Assembly: GCF_015352445.1 (NCBI RefSeq)
Contig: NZ_JADKPO010000014.1
Coordinates: forward strand, 60,816-124,815
Origin: Nocardioides agariphilus
GTDB lineage: Bacteria > Actinomycetota > Actinomycetes > Propionibacteriales > Nocardioidaceae
DNA length: 64,000 nucleotides
Direction: 5' to 3'
The position numbers were made by a program, and so were the translations under genes. Numbering within the stretch: position 1 is the stretch's first letter; each line of letters begins with the position of its first letter. Below, piece by piece: positions 1 through 8,426 of the stretch. The notes beneath the pieces were generated by a model, which ran no database searches, had not been told where the DNA came from, and saw nothing but the letters and a program-made list of their open reading frames with translations.

Positions 1-1215
1 GCCGACCTCGATCGCCCCGGTCAGCGCCGCGGCCACTGCTTGCACCGGGGTGATGGTGCGGATCAGTCGCTTCTTGGCCTTGCGGGCCACGGCCGGGTCG
101 ACGACGGTCCAGGCGCCGCGCAGCTTCAGCACCGGGCTCGCGGCCTGGGCCAGCTGCCTCATCTCGTGGTCGCTGAGCGGCTCGCCGTGCAGCGCGAGCT
201 GCCACTTGAAGGCGAACATCGCGTCGGGACCGAAGAGCCCGGTCATCAGCGGGTTGTCGCCGCTCTTGTCGGTGCTCCTCATGACACCGCCGGCGCCGTG
301 GTGCTCCAGCGTGGCGCGGGCCGTCAGGTCGCGCCCGAGGCTGCGCGGCCACAGCACGTCGACGCCGACCTTGCGCAACGCGGCCACGCCCTCGTCGAGG
401 AGCGAGACCAGATCGTCGGTGTCGAGGGTGATCTCGTCGGGCACCCGCAGCTCGAGCAGCCGGTCGAGCACGGGCCAGGCCTGGGCCGCCGCGCGGAGCG
501 CGATCGCCGCGTGCACGCGAGCCCGCTCGTCGAACCCGTGCTCGTCGGTGCTGCCGGTCCACAGCAGCGCGGCCGCGCACAGGTGCAGCGGGTCGAGCTC
601 GTCGTGGACCTGGAGCACCAGTCGCACCGAGCCCGCGACCAGCTCCTCCTCGTCGGCCTCGACGCGCAGCGAGATGGTGACCAGCGCCGGGAGTCGCACC
701 CGGCTGCGGCGGGTGAGGAGGCCGGCGTCGAGTCGCGTCTTGAACTCGGCTGGCCGCGTGGGCAGTGTCGGCGTGCCACGAGGCAGCGCGTCGACCACGG
801 CCGCCACCAAGTGCCGGACGGCCTGCTCGGCCTCCTCGGGCGACCACCCGTCGTACGACGACTCGTGGGCCAGCCGGTGGATGCGGGCCTCCTCGTCGGG
901 CTCGAGCGGCTCGGGCAGCCAGCGCCCGTCGCCGGGTCCGAACCTCCCCGCACCGACCAGCCGCAACGCCAGCACGCCCGCCTCGGCCAGCAGCGCCACC
1001 GACGGGTGGGGAGTGCCCCGCCGTCGCGCTCGGGTGAGTACGGGCAGGGCCTCTCGCACCGGCAGCGAGACCGTCGCGGCACCCCCCGTGAACTCCACCC
1101 TCGACTCGCGCGGCGGATCCGCCACGTGCACCGTCGCCGGCCCACTCACCGGCGCGACGTACGTGCTCACTCCCGAGACGGTAACCGCCACCCCCGACAC
1201 CCGGGTCTGCATCAT
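1..1215 (-). CDS. SNF2-family DEAD/DEAH helicase, N-terminal part (runs off window)
   Basis: An uninterrupted reading frame runs leftward from paired ATG codons (1215 or 1212) to the window edge, giving about 405 residues without a stop. It starts MMQTRVSGVAVTVSG and continues with acidic, helix-rich sequence such as RLAHESSYDGWSPEEAEQA and LRGAWTVVDPAVARKAKKR. I recognise this as the helicase-associated N-terminal region of large actinobacterial SNF2-type ATPases (usually 900-1100 aa). The Walker motifs would lie beyond the window, so the helicase assignment rests on this region alone. The other frames here are arginine- and serine-rich shadows. Confidence 0.72.
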   Translation of the reverse strand, partial: MMQTRVSGVAVTVSGVSTYVAPVSGPATVHVADPPRESRVEFTGGAATVSLPVREALPVLTRARRRGTPHPSVALLAEAGVLALRLVGAGRFGPGDGRWLPEPLEPDEEARIHRLAHESSYDGWSPEEAEQAVRHLVAAVVDALPRGTPTLPTRPAEFKTRLDAGLLTRRSRVRLPALVTISLRVEADEEELVAGSVRLVLQVHDELDPLHLCAAALLWTGSTDEHGFDERARVHAAIALRAAAQAWPVLDRLLELRVPDEITLDTDDLVSLLDEGVAALRKVGVDVLWPRSLGRDLTARATLEHHGAGGVMRSTDKSGDNPLMTGLFGPDAMFAFKWQLALHGEPLSDHEMRQLAQAASPVLKLRGAWTVVDPAVARKAKKRLIRTITPVQAVAAALTGAIEVG

Positions 1216-1218
1216 CCG

Positions 1219-1340
1219 GTGTGCGTGGCGGCGTACTCCCCTGCGGTTGGCGGGTCACTCCGGTGTGCGTTGGCGGCGTACTCCGGCGTGCGTGGGGGCG
1301 TACTCCGGCGCGCGTGGCGGGGTACTCCCGTGCGGTTGGC
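1219..1340. repeat. degenerate 22-bp tandem repeat
   Basis: About five imperfect copies of a roughly 22-bp unit are built around GGCGTACTCC followed by a GNGTGCGTGGC-like segment. They lie upstream of the helicase start and run into the left arm of the palindrome at 1323-1381. The last unit and the palindrome share the words TACTCCCGTGCGG and GTTGGCGGGTC, so the array looks like partial copies of that palindrome arm. Confidence 0.7.
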
Positions 1341-1381
1341 GGGTCATTCGGCGCCCTAGACCCGTCAACTGCACGGGAGTA
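1323..1381. repeat. long palindrome, family 1 copy A
   Basis: 23-bp arms at 1323-1345 and 1359-1381 pair with two mismatches around a 13-nt loop. The right arm reads GACCCGTCAACTGCACGGGA and onward. The same arms recur at 11793-11853. Here the element lies between divergent genes, so it cannot simply be a terminator. Confidence 0.85.
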
Positions 1382-1413
1382 CCGCCCCAGCAGTGACCGG
1401 AGAGTGAATCCGG

Positions 1414-1444
1414 TTGCAGGAGGGTCGGTGCTCGGGCCTACGCT
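1414..1444 (+). promoter_or_regulatory. predicted leaderless promoter of the MFS gene
   Basis: TTGCAG (1414-1419) and TACGCT (1439-1444) are spaced by 19 bp. The GTG start follows the -10 hexamer after 7 nt, which leaves no room for a Shine-Dalgarno leader. Confidence 0.5.
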
Positions 1445-1451
1445 CGAACCC

Positions 1452-3020
1452 GTGACTCAAGCCTCCACTCCCGCGGCTCCCGAATACCCCGACCACATCG
1501 ATGGTGCCGTGCTCAAGGTCGCCGGCGTCGTGGTCCTCGGGGCGATCATGACGATCCTCGACATCACGGTCGTCAACGTCGCGCTGCCGACATTCCAGAC
1601 GGTGTTCACGGGTGTCGACCACCCGCTGCTCTACTCCACGGTCGCGTGGACGGTCACGGGATACACCCTGGCGCTCGCGACGGTCATCCCGATGACCGGC
1701 TGGGCCGCCGACAGGTTCGGCACCAAGCGTCTCTACCTGATCGCGATCGGCTTGTTCACGCTCGGCTCGGCGCTGTGCGCAGCGGCGTCGTCGATCGAGA
1801 TGCTGATCACCTTCCGCGTCATCCAGGGCCTCGGCGGCGGCATGCTGATGCCGCTCGGCATGACGATCATGACCAAGGCTGCGGGGCCGCACCGGATGGG
1901 CCGCCTGATGGCGATCCTGGGCATCCCGATGCTGCTCGGCCCGATCCTGGGCCCGATCATCGGCGGTTGGCTGATCGAGCACGCCAGCTGGCACTGGATC
2001 TTCCTGATCAACGTGCCGCTCGGCATCGCCGCGATCATCTACGCCTGGATCGTCCTCGAGAAGGACGCGCCCCAGCCTTCGGAGTCCTTCGACTTCCTCG
2101 GCATGGCCCTGATGTCGCCGGGCCTGGCCCTGTTCCTCTACGGCGTGTCCTCGATCCCGGGCGCGGCCCAGGGCGTCTACGGCTACACGCGGGTGTGGGT
2201 GACGGGCATCGTCGGCCTGGTGCTGGTGATCGCGTTCGTGTTCCACGCCTTCCGGCCCGAGCACCCCCTGATCGACCTGCGGCTGTTCAAGAACCGCAAC
2301 CTGACGGTCTCGATCATCACGATGTTCTTGTTCGTGGCCGCGTTCTTCGGCGGCCTGCTGCTGGTGCCGACCTACTTCCAGCAGATCCGCGGCGAGTCGG
2401 CCCTGATGGCCGGCCTGCTCGTGGCACCCCAGGGACTCGGCGCGATGCTGACGATGCCGATCGCCGGCACGCTCAGCGACCGGCTGCCCGTGGGCCGGAT
2501 CGTGCCCTTCGGTCTGGTCGTGATCATCATCGGCATGTTCGGGCTGACCCAGGTCACCGAGGACACGTCCTACACCCTGCTGATCGCCGAGCTCTTCGTC
2601 CTCGGGCTGGGCATGGGCGGCACGATGATGCCGCTGTTCACCTCGGCCCTGAAGACCCTCCGGTCCCACGAGGTCGCTCGCGGCTCGACGCTGCTCAACA
2701 TCAACCAGCAGATCGGCAGCTCGGTGGGCGTCGCGGTGATCTCGGTGATCCTCACCGCCCAGCTCAACGGCTCAGACCTGGCGCGGCCCGCCATGGCCGC
2801 AACCCTCGACCCCGACCTGATCGACCAGGTGGGCGGGGCGGCCGCCGTGGCTGCCGGGCTCAAGGACGCCGCAGCCGCCTTCGCCGACACCTTCTGGGTG
2901 GCGTGGGTGCTCGTGGTCCTGACGATGGTCCCGGCCTTCCTGCTGCCCCGAAAGCACGAGGAGTCGCACCTCACCGACGACGAGGCAGGCGACGCCGCGC
3001 CTCCTGTCGTGATGCACTGA
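1452..3020 (+). CDS. DHA2-type MFS drug exporter (EmrB/QacA-like)
   Basis: A 522-aa inner-membrane protein of the 14-helix DHA2 family, expected to extrude hydrophobic drugs by proton antiport. The sequence shows the family motif LDITVVNVALP in helix 1, motif A (GWAADRFGTKRLYLI) after helix 2, and many hydrophobic segments. The C-terminus is a polar tail. GTG 1452 is preferred because it precedes helix 1 by about 30 residues and sits 7 nt from a -10 hexamer; upstream in-frame sequence is low-complexity repeat. No regulator gene is adjacent. The substrate cannot be told from sequence. Confidence 0.9.
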   Translation: MTQASTPAAPEYPDHIDGAVLKVAGVVVLGAIMTILDITVVNVALPTFQTVFTGVDHPLLYSTVAWTVTGYTLALATVIPMTGWAADRFGTKRLYLIAIGLFTLGSALCAAASSIEMLITFRVIQGLGGGMLMPLGMTIMTKAAGPHRMGRLMAILGIPMLLGPILGPIIGGWLIEHASWHWIFLINVPLGIAAIIYAWIVLEKDAPQPSESFDFLGMALMSPGLALFLYGVSSIPGAAQGVYGYTRVWVTGIVGLVLVIAFVFHAFRPEHPLIDLRLFKNRNLTVSIITMFLFVAAFFGGLLLVPTYFQQIRGESALMAGLLVAPQGLGAMLTMPIAGTLSDRLPVGRIVPFGLVVIIIGMFGLTQVTEDTSYTLLIAELFVLGLGMGGTMMPLFTSALKTLRSHEVARGSTLLNINQQIGSSVGVAVISVILTAQLNGSDLARPAMAATLDPDLIDQVGGAAAVAAGLKDAAAAFADTFWVAWVLVVLTMVPAFLLPRKHEESHLTDDEAGDAAPPVVMH

Positions 3021-3033
3021 GGGGCGCCGCATG

Positions 3034-3071
3034 GTCCGGTCACCGCGCCTCGAGACCCGGTGACCGGACCG
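3034..3071. terminator. bidirectional terminator hairpin
   Basis: Perfect 12-bp arms GGTCCGGTCACC (3034-3045) and GGTGACCGGACC (3060-3071) with a 14-nt loop lie in the 61-bp gap between convergent genes. There is no U-tract, which is common for actinobacterial terminators. Confidence 0.75.
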
Positions 3072-3081
3072 CGCACCCAGC

Positions 3082-5199
3082 TCAACCGGTCGTCGCCAGC
3101 ACCAGCGGGTGTATGGCGGCCGCGCCGGTCGCCCGTAGGTCGCGCGCCGCGAGGGTGAGGGTCCAACCGGTGACGCACTGGTCGTCGACGAGCAGGACCT
3201 CCGCGCCGTCGAGGACGTCAGGCGGAGCGTCAGCGGCCGGTCGCCACGCGTAGCGCCGCGAGACCGCCCCCACGCGCTGTGCCGAGTTGGCCTGGCCTCG
3301 GCCGGGCCCGATGGCGGGGTCGACGATCGCGTAGCTGCCCACGACGGGCACCTGGAGATAGCGGGAGAGCCCCGCGACCAGGTCACCGACCAGCGTCGGC
3401 CGGGTAGCCGACTCGACGGCCACGATCGCCGACACGCGCGGGCGCCAGTCGTCGAGCACGTCGATGACCGCCTTGAGCAAGGGCAGCGGCACCGGCCCGT
3501 CGTCGGCGTCGGCGCGGAACAGGGCCCGCAGTGCGGCGCCGTGTCCGAGGTCGGTGAGGCGGGCAACGGCTCGACCCTCTTCGGCGCCCTCGGCGATGCG
3601 GCCCTTGACGTCGAGGCCGAGCGCGGCCAGCCCGGTGGGCCACATCTTGCGCGGGGCCACGGGCACGCCCGGGCGGGCCAACCGCTCGCTGGCCGCGTCG
3701 ACCGCTGCCTCGGACAGGCTGGTCGACAGCGTCAGGCCGCCGCAGTTGTCGCACCGACCGCAGCGCGCTGCCTCGGGGTCGTCGAGCTGGGCACGCAGGT
3801 AGTGCATGCGGCAGTCGTCGGTCGCGATGTAGTCGAGCATCGCCTGCTGCTCACGCTCGCGGGCCTCGCGGACCCGGGCGTAGCGCTCCGCGTCGTAGGG
3901 CCACGCCTCGCCGGTGGAGACCCAGCCGCCGCCGACCCGGCGTACGGCGCCGTCGACATCGAGCACCTTGAGCATGGTCTCCAGGCGCGTGCGGGACAGC
4001 TCGACCCGGGTCTCGATGGCCGCCGTCGACATCGGCCGGCCCTCGGCGGCGAGCACGTCGAGGGTCTGTCGGACCAGCTCCTCGCGCGGGAAGGCCAAGG
4101 AGGCGAAGTAGGCCCAGATGTCGCGGTCCTCGGTGGCAGGCAGCAGCACCACCGTCGCGTCGTCGGTGCCGCGTCCGGCACGGCCGACCTGCTGGTAGTA
4201 GGCCACCGGCGACTGCGGGGCGCCCAGGTTGACCACGAACCCGAGCGTCGCGTCGAAGCCCATGCCGAGGGCGCTGGTGGCCACCAACGCCTTGACGTCG
4301 CCCGCAGCCAACCGCGACTCGAGCTCGAGTCGCTCGGCCGTGTCGGTCTGGCCGGAGTAGGCGTGGACGTCGTGCCCGCGCGAGCGCAGGTAGTCGGCGA
4401 CCTCCTGGGTGGCGGCCACGGTCAGGCAGTAGACGATGCCGGAGCCGGGCTGCTCAGCAAGGTGGTCGGCCAGCCAGGCCAGGCGCTGCTCGGCCGTCTT
4501 GAGGCGCATCACGCCGAGGCGCAGGGACTCGCGGTCCAGGGATCCGCGCAGCACGAGGACGTCGTGGCCGAGCTGCTCGGCGACGTCGGCGGTGACCCGC
4601 GCGTTGGCCGTCGCGGTCGTCGCCAGCACGGGTACGCCGTCGGGCAGATCGCCAAGGAGCGTGCGGATGCGGCGGTAGTCGGGCCGGAAGTCGTGACCCC
4701 AGTCGGAGATGCAGTGAGCCTCGTCGATGACGAGCAGGCCGCAGGTGGCCGCCAGACGCGGCAGCACCTGGTCGCGGAACCCCGGGTTGTTGAGCCGCTC
4801 GGGCGAGACGAGGAGCACGTCGACCTCGCCCGCGCGGATCTGCTCGTGGACCGGCTCCCACTCCTCGATGTTGGTGGAGTTGATCGTCACCGCACGGATG
4901 CCGGCGCGCTGCGCGGCGGCGATCTGGTTGCGCATCAGGGCGAGCAGTGGCGAGACGATGACGGTCGGCCCGGCACCCTCGGCACGCAGCAGCAGCGTCG
5001 CCACGAAGTAGACCGCGGACTTGCCCCATCCGGTGCGCTGCACGACGAGGGCTCGCCGCTTGTCGACGGCCAGCGCCGAGATGGCGGCCCACTGGTCGTC
5101 GTAGAGGACGGCGTCATCTCGACCGACCAGCGCCCGCAGGTGTGCCTCGGCGCGCTGCCTCACCTCGGGTCGGGTGTCGGTCGCGGTGGGAGCGGGCAT
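3082..5199 (-). CDS. recQ: RecQ-family ATP-dependent DNA helicase with C-terminal phosphoribosyltransferase-like domain
   Basis: A 705-aa helicase predicted to unwind DNA 3'-5' during repair. Walker A is TGWGKS (residues 56-61) and the DEAH box sits at 159-162 within VIDEAHCISDWGHDFRPDYR, a clear RecQ signature. A second helicase lobe follows, with QVGRAGRG, and then a cysteine cluster (CGRCDNCGG) typical of the RecQ zinc module. The last 40 residues hold VLLVDDQCVTGWTLT (from about 668), which matches the PRPP-binding loop of type I phosphoribosyltransferases. That tail is not part of canonical E. coli RecQ. The ATG start gives MPAPTATDTR. Confidence 0.93.
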   Translation of the reverse strand: MPAPTATDTRPEVRQRAEAHLRALVGRDDAVLYDDQWAAISALAVDKRRALVVQRTGWGKSAVYFVATLLLRAEGAGPTVIVSPLLALMRNQIAAAQRAGIRAVTINSTNIEEWEPVHEQIRAGEVDVLLVSPERLNNPGFRDQVLPRLAATCGLLVIDEAHCISDWGHDFRPDYRRIRTLLGDLPDGVPVLATTATANARVTADVAEQLGHDVLVLRGSLDRESLRLGVMRLKTAEQRLAWLADHLAEQPGSGIVYCLTVAATQEVADYLRSRGHDVHAYSGQTDTAERLELESRLAAGDVKALVATSALGMGFDATLGFVVNLGAPQSPVAYYQQVGRAGRGTDDATVVLLPATEDRDIWAYFASLAFPREELVRQTLDVLAAEGRPMSTAAIETRVELSRTRLETMLKVLDVDGAVRRVGGGWVSTGEAWPYDAERYARVREAREREQQAMLDYIATDDCRMHYLRAQLDDPEAARCGRCDNCGGLTLSTSLSEAAVDAASERLARPGVPVAPRKMWPTGLAALGLDVKGRIAEGAEEGRAVARLTDLGHGAALRALFRADADDGPVPLPLLKAVIDVLDDWRPRVSAIVAVESATRPTLVGDLVAGLSRYLQVPVVGSYAIVDPAIGPGRGQANSAQRVGAVSRRYAWRPAADAPPDVLDGAEVLLVDDQCVTGWTLTLAARDLRATGAAAIHPLVLATTG

Positions 5200-5257
5200 G
5201 CCCCCTGTCTATCAGCGGGCGACGACAGGGCGGATTCGCTCTCCACAAGCCGCCTGC

Positions 5258-5427
5258 TGGTTGAGGAGGTTACGCAGCAACCATCTCGAAGCCCCCGGAA
5301 CCGAGGAACATCGTCTGGTTTCGAGACAGGCGCTAGCGCGCCTTCCTCAACCAGCGAACACCGCTCGCCGCGCCTTCCTCAACCAGCGAACACCGCTCGC
5401 CGCGCATTCCTCAACCAGCGAACACCG
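5258..5427. repeat. interspersed palindromic repeat (family 2) with 32-bp tandem array
   Basis: A copy of the TGGTYGAGGAGG...CTCGA element occupies 5258-5292. It is followed by an inverted copy from about 5318 whose right end is repeated three times with a 32-bp period (CTTCCTCAACCAGCGAACAC at 5342, 5374, and with a changed first base at 5406). The array abuts the stop codon of the M13 peptidase at 5428. No gene is visible in 5200-5427. Confidence 0.85.
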
Positions 5428-7374
5428 CTACCAGATGCGGACGCGGGCCTCGGGGTCCAGCCAGAGGCCGTCGGTGGGGACGGTCTGGAAGGCGGAGTGG
5501 AACTCGTCGAGGTTGCGCACGATGTTGGCCCTGAACTCCGGCGGGCTGTGGGGGTCGATGGTGAGGTACTGCAGCGCGGTCTCCTTGCGGCGCTTGGTGC
5601 GCCAGCAGTACGCCCAGTTCAAGAACACCCGTTGCCGGTCCTCGACCGTGACATCAGAAGAGTCGTCCTCGCGCGAGATCAGGTAGGCCTGGTAGGCGAT
5701 CGCCAGGCCACCGAGGTCGCCGATGTTCTCGCCGACGGTCAGGGCCCCGTTGACGTGCTCGCCTGGCAGGGCGCGCGGCTCGAACCCGTCGTACTGCGCG
5801 ATCAGCGCCTGGGACTTCACCTCGAAGGCCGACTTGTCCTCGGCGGTCCACCAGTCGTTGAGGTTGCCGGTGCCGTCGTACTGCGAGCCCTGGTCGTCGA
5901 AGCCGTGGCCGATCTCGTGGCCGATCACCGCGCCGATGCCGCCGTAGTTCTCGGCGGGATCGGCGTCGGGCGAGAAGAACGGCTTCTGCAAGATGCCGGC
6001 CGGAAAGCAGATCTCGTTGGTGCCGGGGTTGTAGTAGGCGTTGACCTGCTGCGGCAGCATCAGCCACTCGTCCTTGTCGACGGGCGCACCGATCTTGGCC
6101 AGCTGTCGCGCGGTCTCGAAGGACGCTGCGGCGGTGGCGTTGCGGAGCAGCTCACCGGGGTAGAACTTCAGCCGCGAGTAGTCCCGCCACTTCACCGGGT
6201 AGCCGATCTTGGGCTGGAACCGGTCGAGCTTGTCGAAGGCCCGCTGCTTGGTCTCCTCGCTCATCCAGCCGAGGCCGGCGATGGAGCGCCGGTAGGCCTC
6301 GACGAGGTTGGCGACCAGGTCGTCCATCAGCGCCTTGCTGCGCGGGGGGAAGTGCCGCTCGACGTACTCGCGGCCGACGGCCTCGCCCATCGCGCCCTCG
6401 ACCATGGAGACGCCGCGCTTCCAGCGAGCCCGGAGCTCCGGGGTGCCGCCGAGGGTGCGTCCGAAGAAGTCGAAGTTGGCCTGCACGAAGTCATCCGGGA
6501 GGTACGGCGCGGCCGACCGGATCACCTTGGCCAGCACGTAGCTGCGCCAGTCCTCCATCGCGGTCTCGGTGAGCACCGTGGAGAGGTGCTCGAGGTAGGA
6601 CGGCTGCCGCACGCACACCTCGAACAGGGTGTCGCGCGAGCCGCCCAGGTTGCGCACCCACCCGTCCCAGTCGAACGCCGGGCACAGCTCGCCCAGCTCG
6701 GCGAAGGTCTTGAGGTTGTAGGTCTTGATCACATCGCGCGTCTCGGCGCGCTCCCAGTGACCCTCGGCCAGACGGGTCTCCAGGCGCAGGACCGCGGCCG
6801 CGCGACCATCGGCGTCGTCGACACCGGCCAGGCCGAACATGGTGGCCAGGTGTGCGACGTACTTCTCGCGGATCTCGGCGAACTTCTCGTCGCGGTAGTA
6901 GGTCTCGTCGGGGAGCCCCAGTCCGCCTTGCAGGAAGTAGACGATGTAGCGCTCGGCGTTGCGGTCGTCGTTGTCGACGTAGGAGCGGAAGAGCCCGCTG
7001 CCGCCGCTGCTCTCGAACTCGCCGAGGAAGCCGGCCATGTCGCGTACGTCGCGCAGGGATGCCGCCGCGTCGAGCACCGGTCGCAGCGGCTTGAGGCCGA
7101 GTGCGTCGATCGTGGCCTCGTCCATGAACGACGCGTAGAGCGCTGCGATCTTCTTGGAGTCCTCGTCGTCGCCGCCGCGCTCGGTCAGCTCCTCGATGAT
7201 CTGGTGGACCTGCTTCTCGGCGTCGTCTGCCAGCTGGACGAACGGACCCCAGCTCGACCGGTCGCTCGGGATGTCCTCCTCGTCGAGCCAACGGCCGTTG
7301 ACGTGGCCGAACAGGTCGTCCTGCGGCCTGATGTCGAGATTCATGCCCGCGCGGGCGTCGTCCAGGATGCTCAC
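5428..7374 (-). CDS. M13-family zinc metallopeptidase (neprilysin/PepO-like)
   Basis: A 648-aa endopeptidase that should cleave short peptides. The zinc site HEIGHGFDDQG lies near residue 487 and the third ligand motif ENIGDLGG about 60 residues later. The substrate-binding NAYYNP signature is also present. There is no signal peptide, so a cytoplasmic location is likely, as for other actinobacterial M13 enzymes. GTG 7374 (VSILDDARAG) is chosen because it begins 11 bp after the stop of the upstream quinone oxidoreductase and fits family length. The two genes probably form an operon. Confidence 0.92.
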   Translation of the reverse strand: MSILDDARAGMNLDIRPQDDLFGHVNGRWLDEEDIPSDRSSWGPFVQLADDAEKQVHQIIEELTERGGDDEDSKKIAALYASFMDEATIDALGLKPLRPVLDAAASLRDVRDMAGFLGEFESSGGSGLFRSYVDNDDRNAERYIVYFLQGGLGLPDETYYRDEKFAEIREKYVAHLATMFGLAGVDDADGRAAAVLRLETRLAEGHWERAETRDVIKTYNLKTFAELGELCPAFDWDGWVRNLGGSRDTLFEVCVRQPSYLEHLSTVLTETAMEDWRSYVLAKVIRSAAPYLPDDFVQANFDFFGRTLGGTPELRARWKRGVSMVEGAMGEAVGREYVERHFPPRSKALMDDLVANLVEAYRRSIAGLGWMSEETKQRAFDKLDRFQPKIGYPVKWRDYSRLKFYPGELLRNATAAASFETARQLAKIGAPVDKDEWLMLPQQVNAYYNPGTNEICFPAGILQKPFFSPDADPAENYGGIGAVIGHEIGHGFDDQGSQYDGTGNLNDWWTAEDKSAFEVKSQALIAQYDGFEPRALPGEHVNGALTVGENIGDLGGLAIAYQAYLISREDDSSDVTVEDRQRVFLNWAYCWRTKRRKETALQYLTIDPHSPPEFRANIVRNLDEFHSAFQTVPTDGLWLDPEARVRIW

Positions 7375-7385
7375 GACGGGAGAGC

Positions 7386-8399
7386 CTAGACGCCGGGCCG
7401 AGCGCTGGATCGTCGTGGGCCGCCTCCCTTGACCAGCACGACCGACTTGCCGAGACCGCGGCGCTCGTCGATGTCGAGGAGTGCCCGGGCGACGTCGTCG
7501 AAGGCGTACGTCGAGCCGATGGGCGGGCTGACGACCCCCGACTCGAGCAGTGGCCGCAGTGCCGCCCACTGACGCTGCATGTAGTCGGAGGACGCCATGG
7601 CGTACCCGCCCCAGTTCACGCCGCGCACGTCGATGTTGTTGAGGAGCAGACGGTTGACCTTCACCTCGGGGATGCCCTGCCCGGCCGCGAACCCGACGAC
7701 GAGCAGCCGGCCGAACGGGGCGAGCAGCCGCAGGGAGTCGAGGAAGACCTCGCCACCGACGACGTCGACCACGATGTCCACACCGCGCCCGTTGGTCAGC
7801 TCGAGCACGGCCTCCTTGAAGCCAGCGGCCAGCACCGCGTGGTCGGCTCCGGCCTGCCGCGCGTACGCAGCCTTCTCCGGCGTCGAGGTCACCGCGATGG
7901 TCTGCGCCCGCAAGCCCTTGGCCACCTGGAGCACCGCCGTACCGACCCCGCCCGCCGCACCGTGCACCAGCACCGTCTCGCCCTCCCGCAGCCCGGCGCG
8001 GTCGAGGAGCGCGAAGTGCGCGGTGAGCACGTTCATCGGGATCGCGGCACCCGTCTGGTAGGACACGTTGTCGGGCAGCGCGAACGTCCACGCCGCCGGC
8101 GCAACGGCGCGCTCGCCACCGCCGCCGTACGGCACCGCGGCCGCCACCCGCTGGCCGGGTTCGAACCCCGAACCATCGACGGGTCCGCTGACGACCGTGC
8201 CCGCAACGTCGATCCCGATCGTGAACGGCGGCTCGGGCCGCAGCTGGTACAGCCCCTTGCTGAGCAGGACATCAGGGAACGAGACGCCGAAGGCGTGTAC
8301 GTCGATCAGCACGTCGTGCTCGCCGGGCACCGGCTCCTCGACGTCGCGGACGACGACGTCCGCCGGTCCGGTGGTCGTCACGACCTGGGCAGCACGCAT
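7386..8399 (-). CDS. zinc-less quinone oxidoreductase / MDR-family NADPH dehydrogenase
   Basis: A 337-aa medium-chain dehydrogenase/reductase. An N-terminal GroES-like fold (GIDVAGTVV, GERA region) is followed by the Rossmann motif VHGAAGGVGTAVLQVAK, which binds NAD(P)H. Structural zinc cysteines are absent, which points to the quinone oxidoreductase branch acting on quinones or enones. ATG 8399 gives MRAAQVVTTT, a common start for the family. CATGAT 6 nt before the start is a weak -10 candidate. It is co-directional with the M13 peptidase 11 bp downstream, without an obvious metabolic link. Confidence 0.9.
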   Translation of the reverse strand: MRAAQVVTTTGPADVVVRDVEEPVPGEHDVLIDVHAFGVSFPDVLLSKGLYQLRPEPPFTIGIDVAGTVVSGPVDGSGFEPGQRVAAAVPYGGGGERAVAPAAWTFALPDNVSYQTGAAIPMNVLTAHFALLDRAGLREGETVLVHGAAGGVGTAVLQVAKGLRAQTIAVTSTPEKAAYARQAGADHAVLAAGFKEAVLELTNGRGVDIVVDVVGGEVFLDSLRLLAPFGRLLVVGFAAGQGIPEVKVNRLLLNNIDVRGVNWGGYAMASSDYMQRQWAALRPLLESGVVSPPIGSTYAFDDVARALLDIDERRGLGKSVVLVKGGGPRRSSARPGV

Positions 8400-8426
8400 G
8401 GGCTGATCATGCCCCCGGTCGCGCGA

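Noticed and set aside
40-1396. Two long plus-strand frames of about 440 residues over the SNF2-like gene
   Set aside because: They are Ser/Arg/Gly-rich or Gly/Val/Gln-rich shadows; the minus strand gives sensible protein across the same interval.
5337-5427. CRISPR array from three 32-bp repeats
   Set aside because: The copies are directly adjacent without unique spacers and belong to the interspersed palindromic family; no cas genes are present.
3541-7389. A 1282-codon plus-strand frame opposite RecQ and the M13 peptidase
   Set aside because: Composition is Val/Gly/Arg/Ala-rich without domains, and it crosses two well-supported genes and a repeat array. It is a GC-driven antisense shadow.
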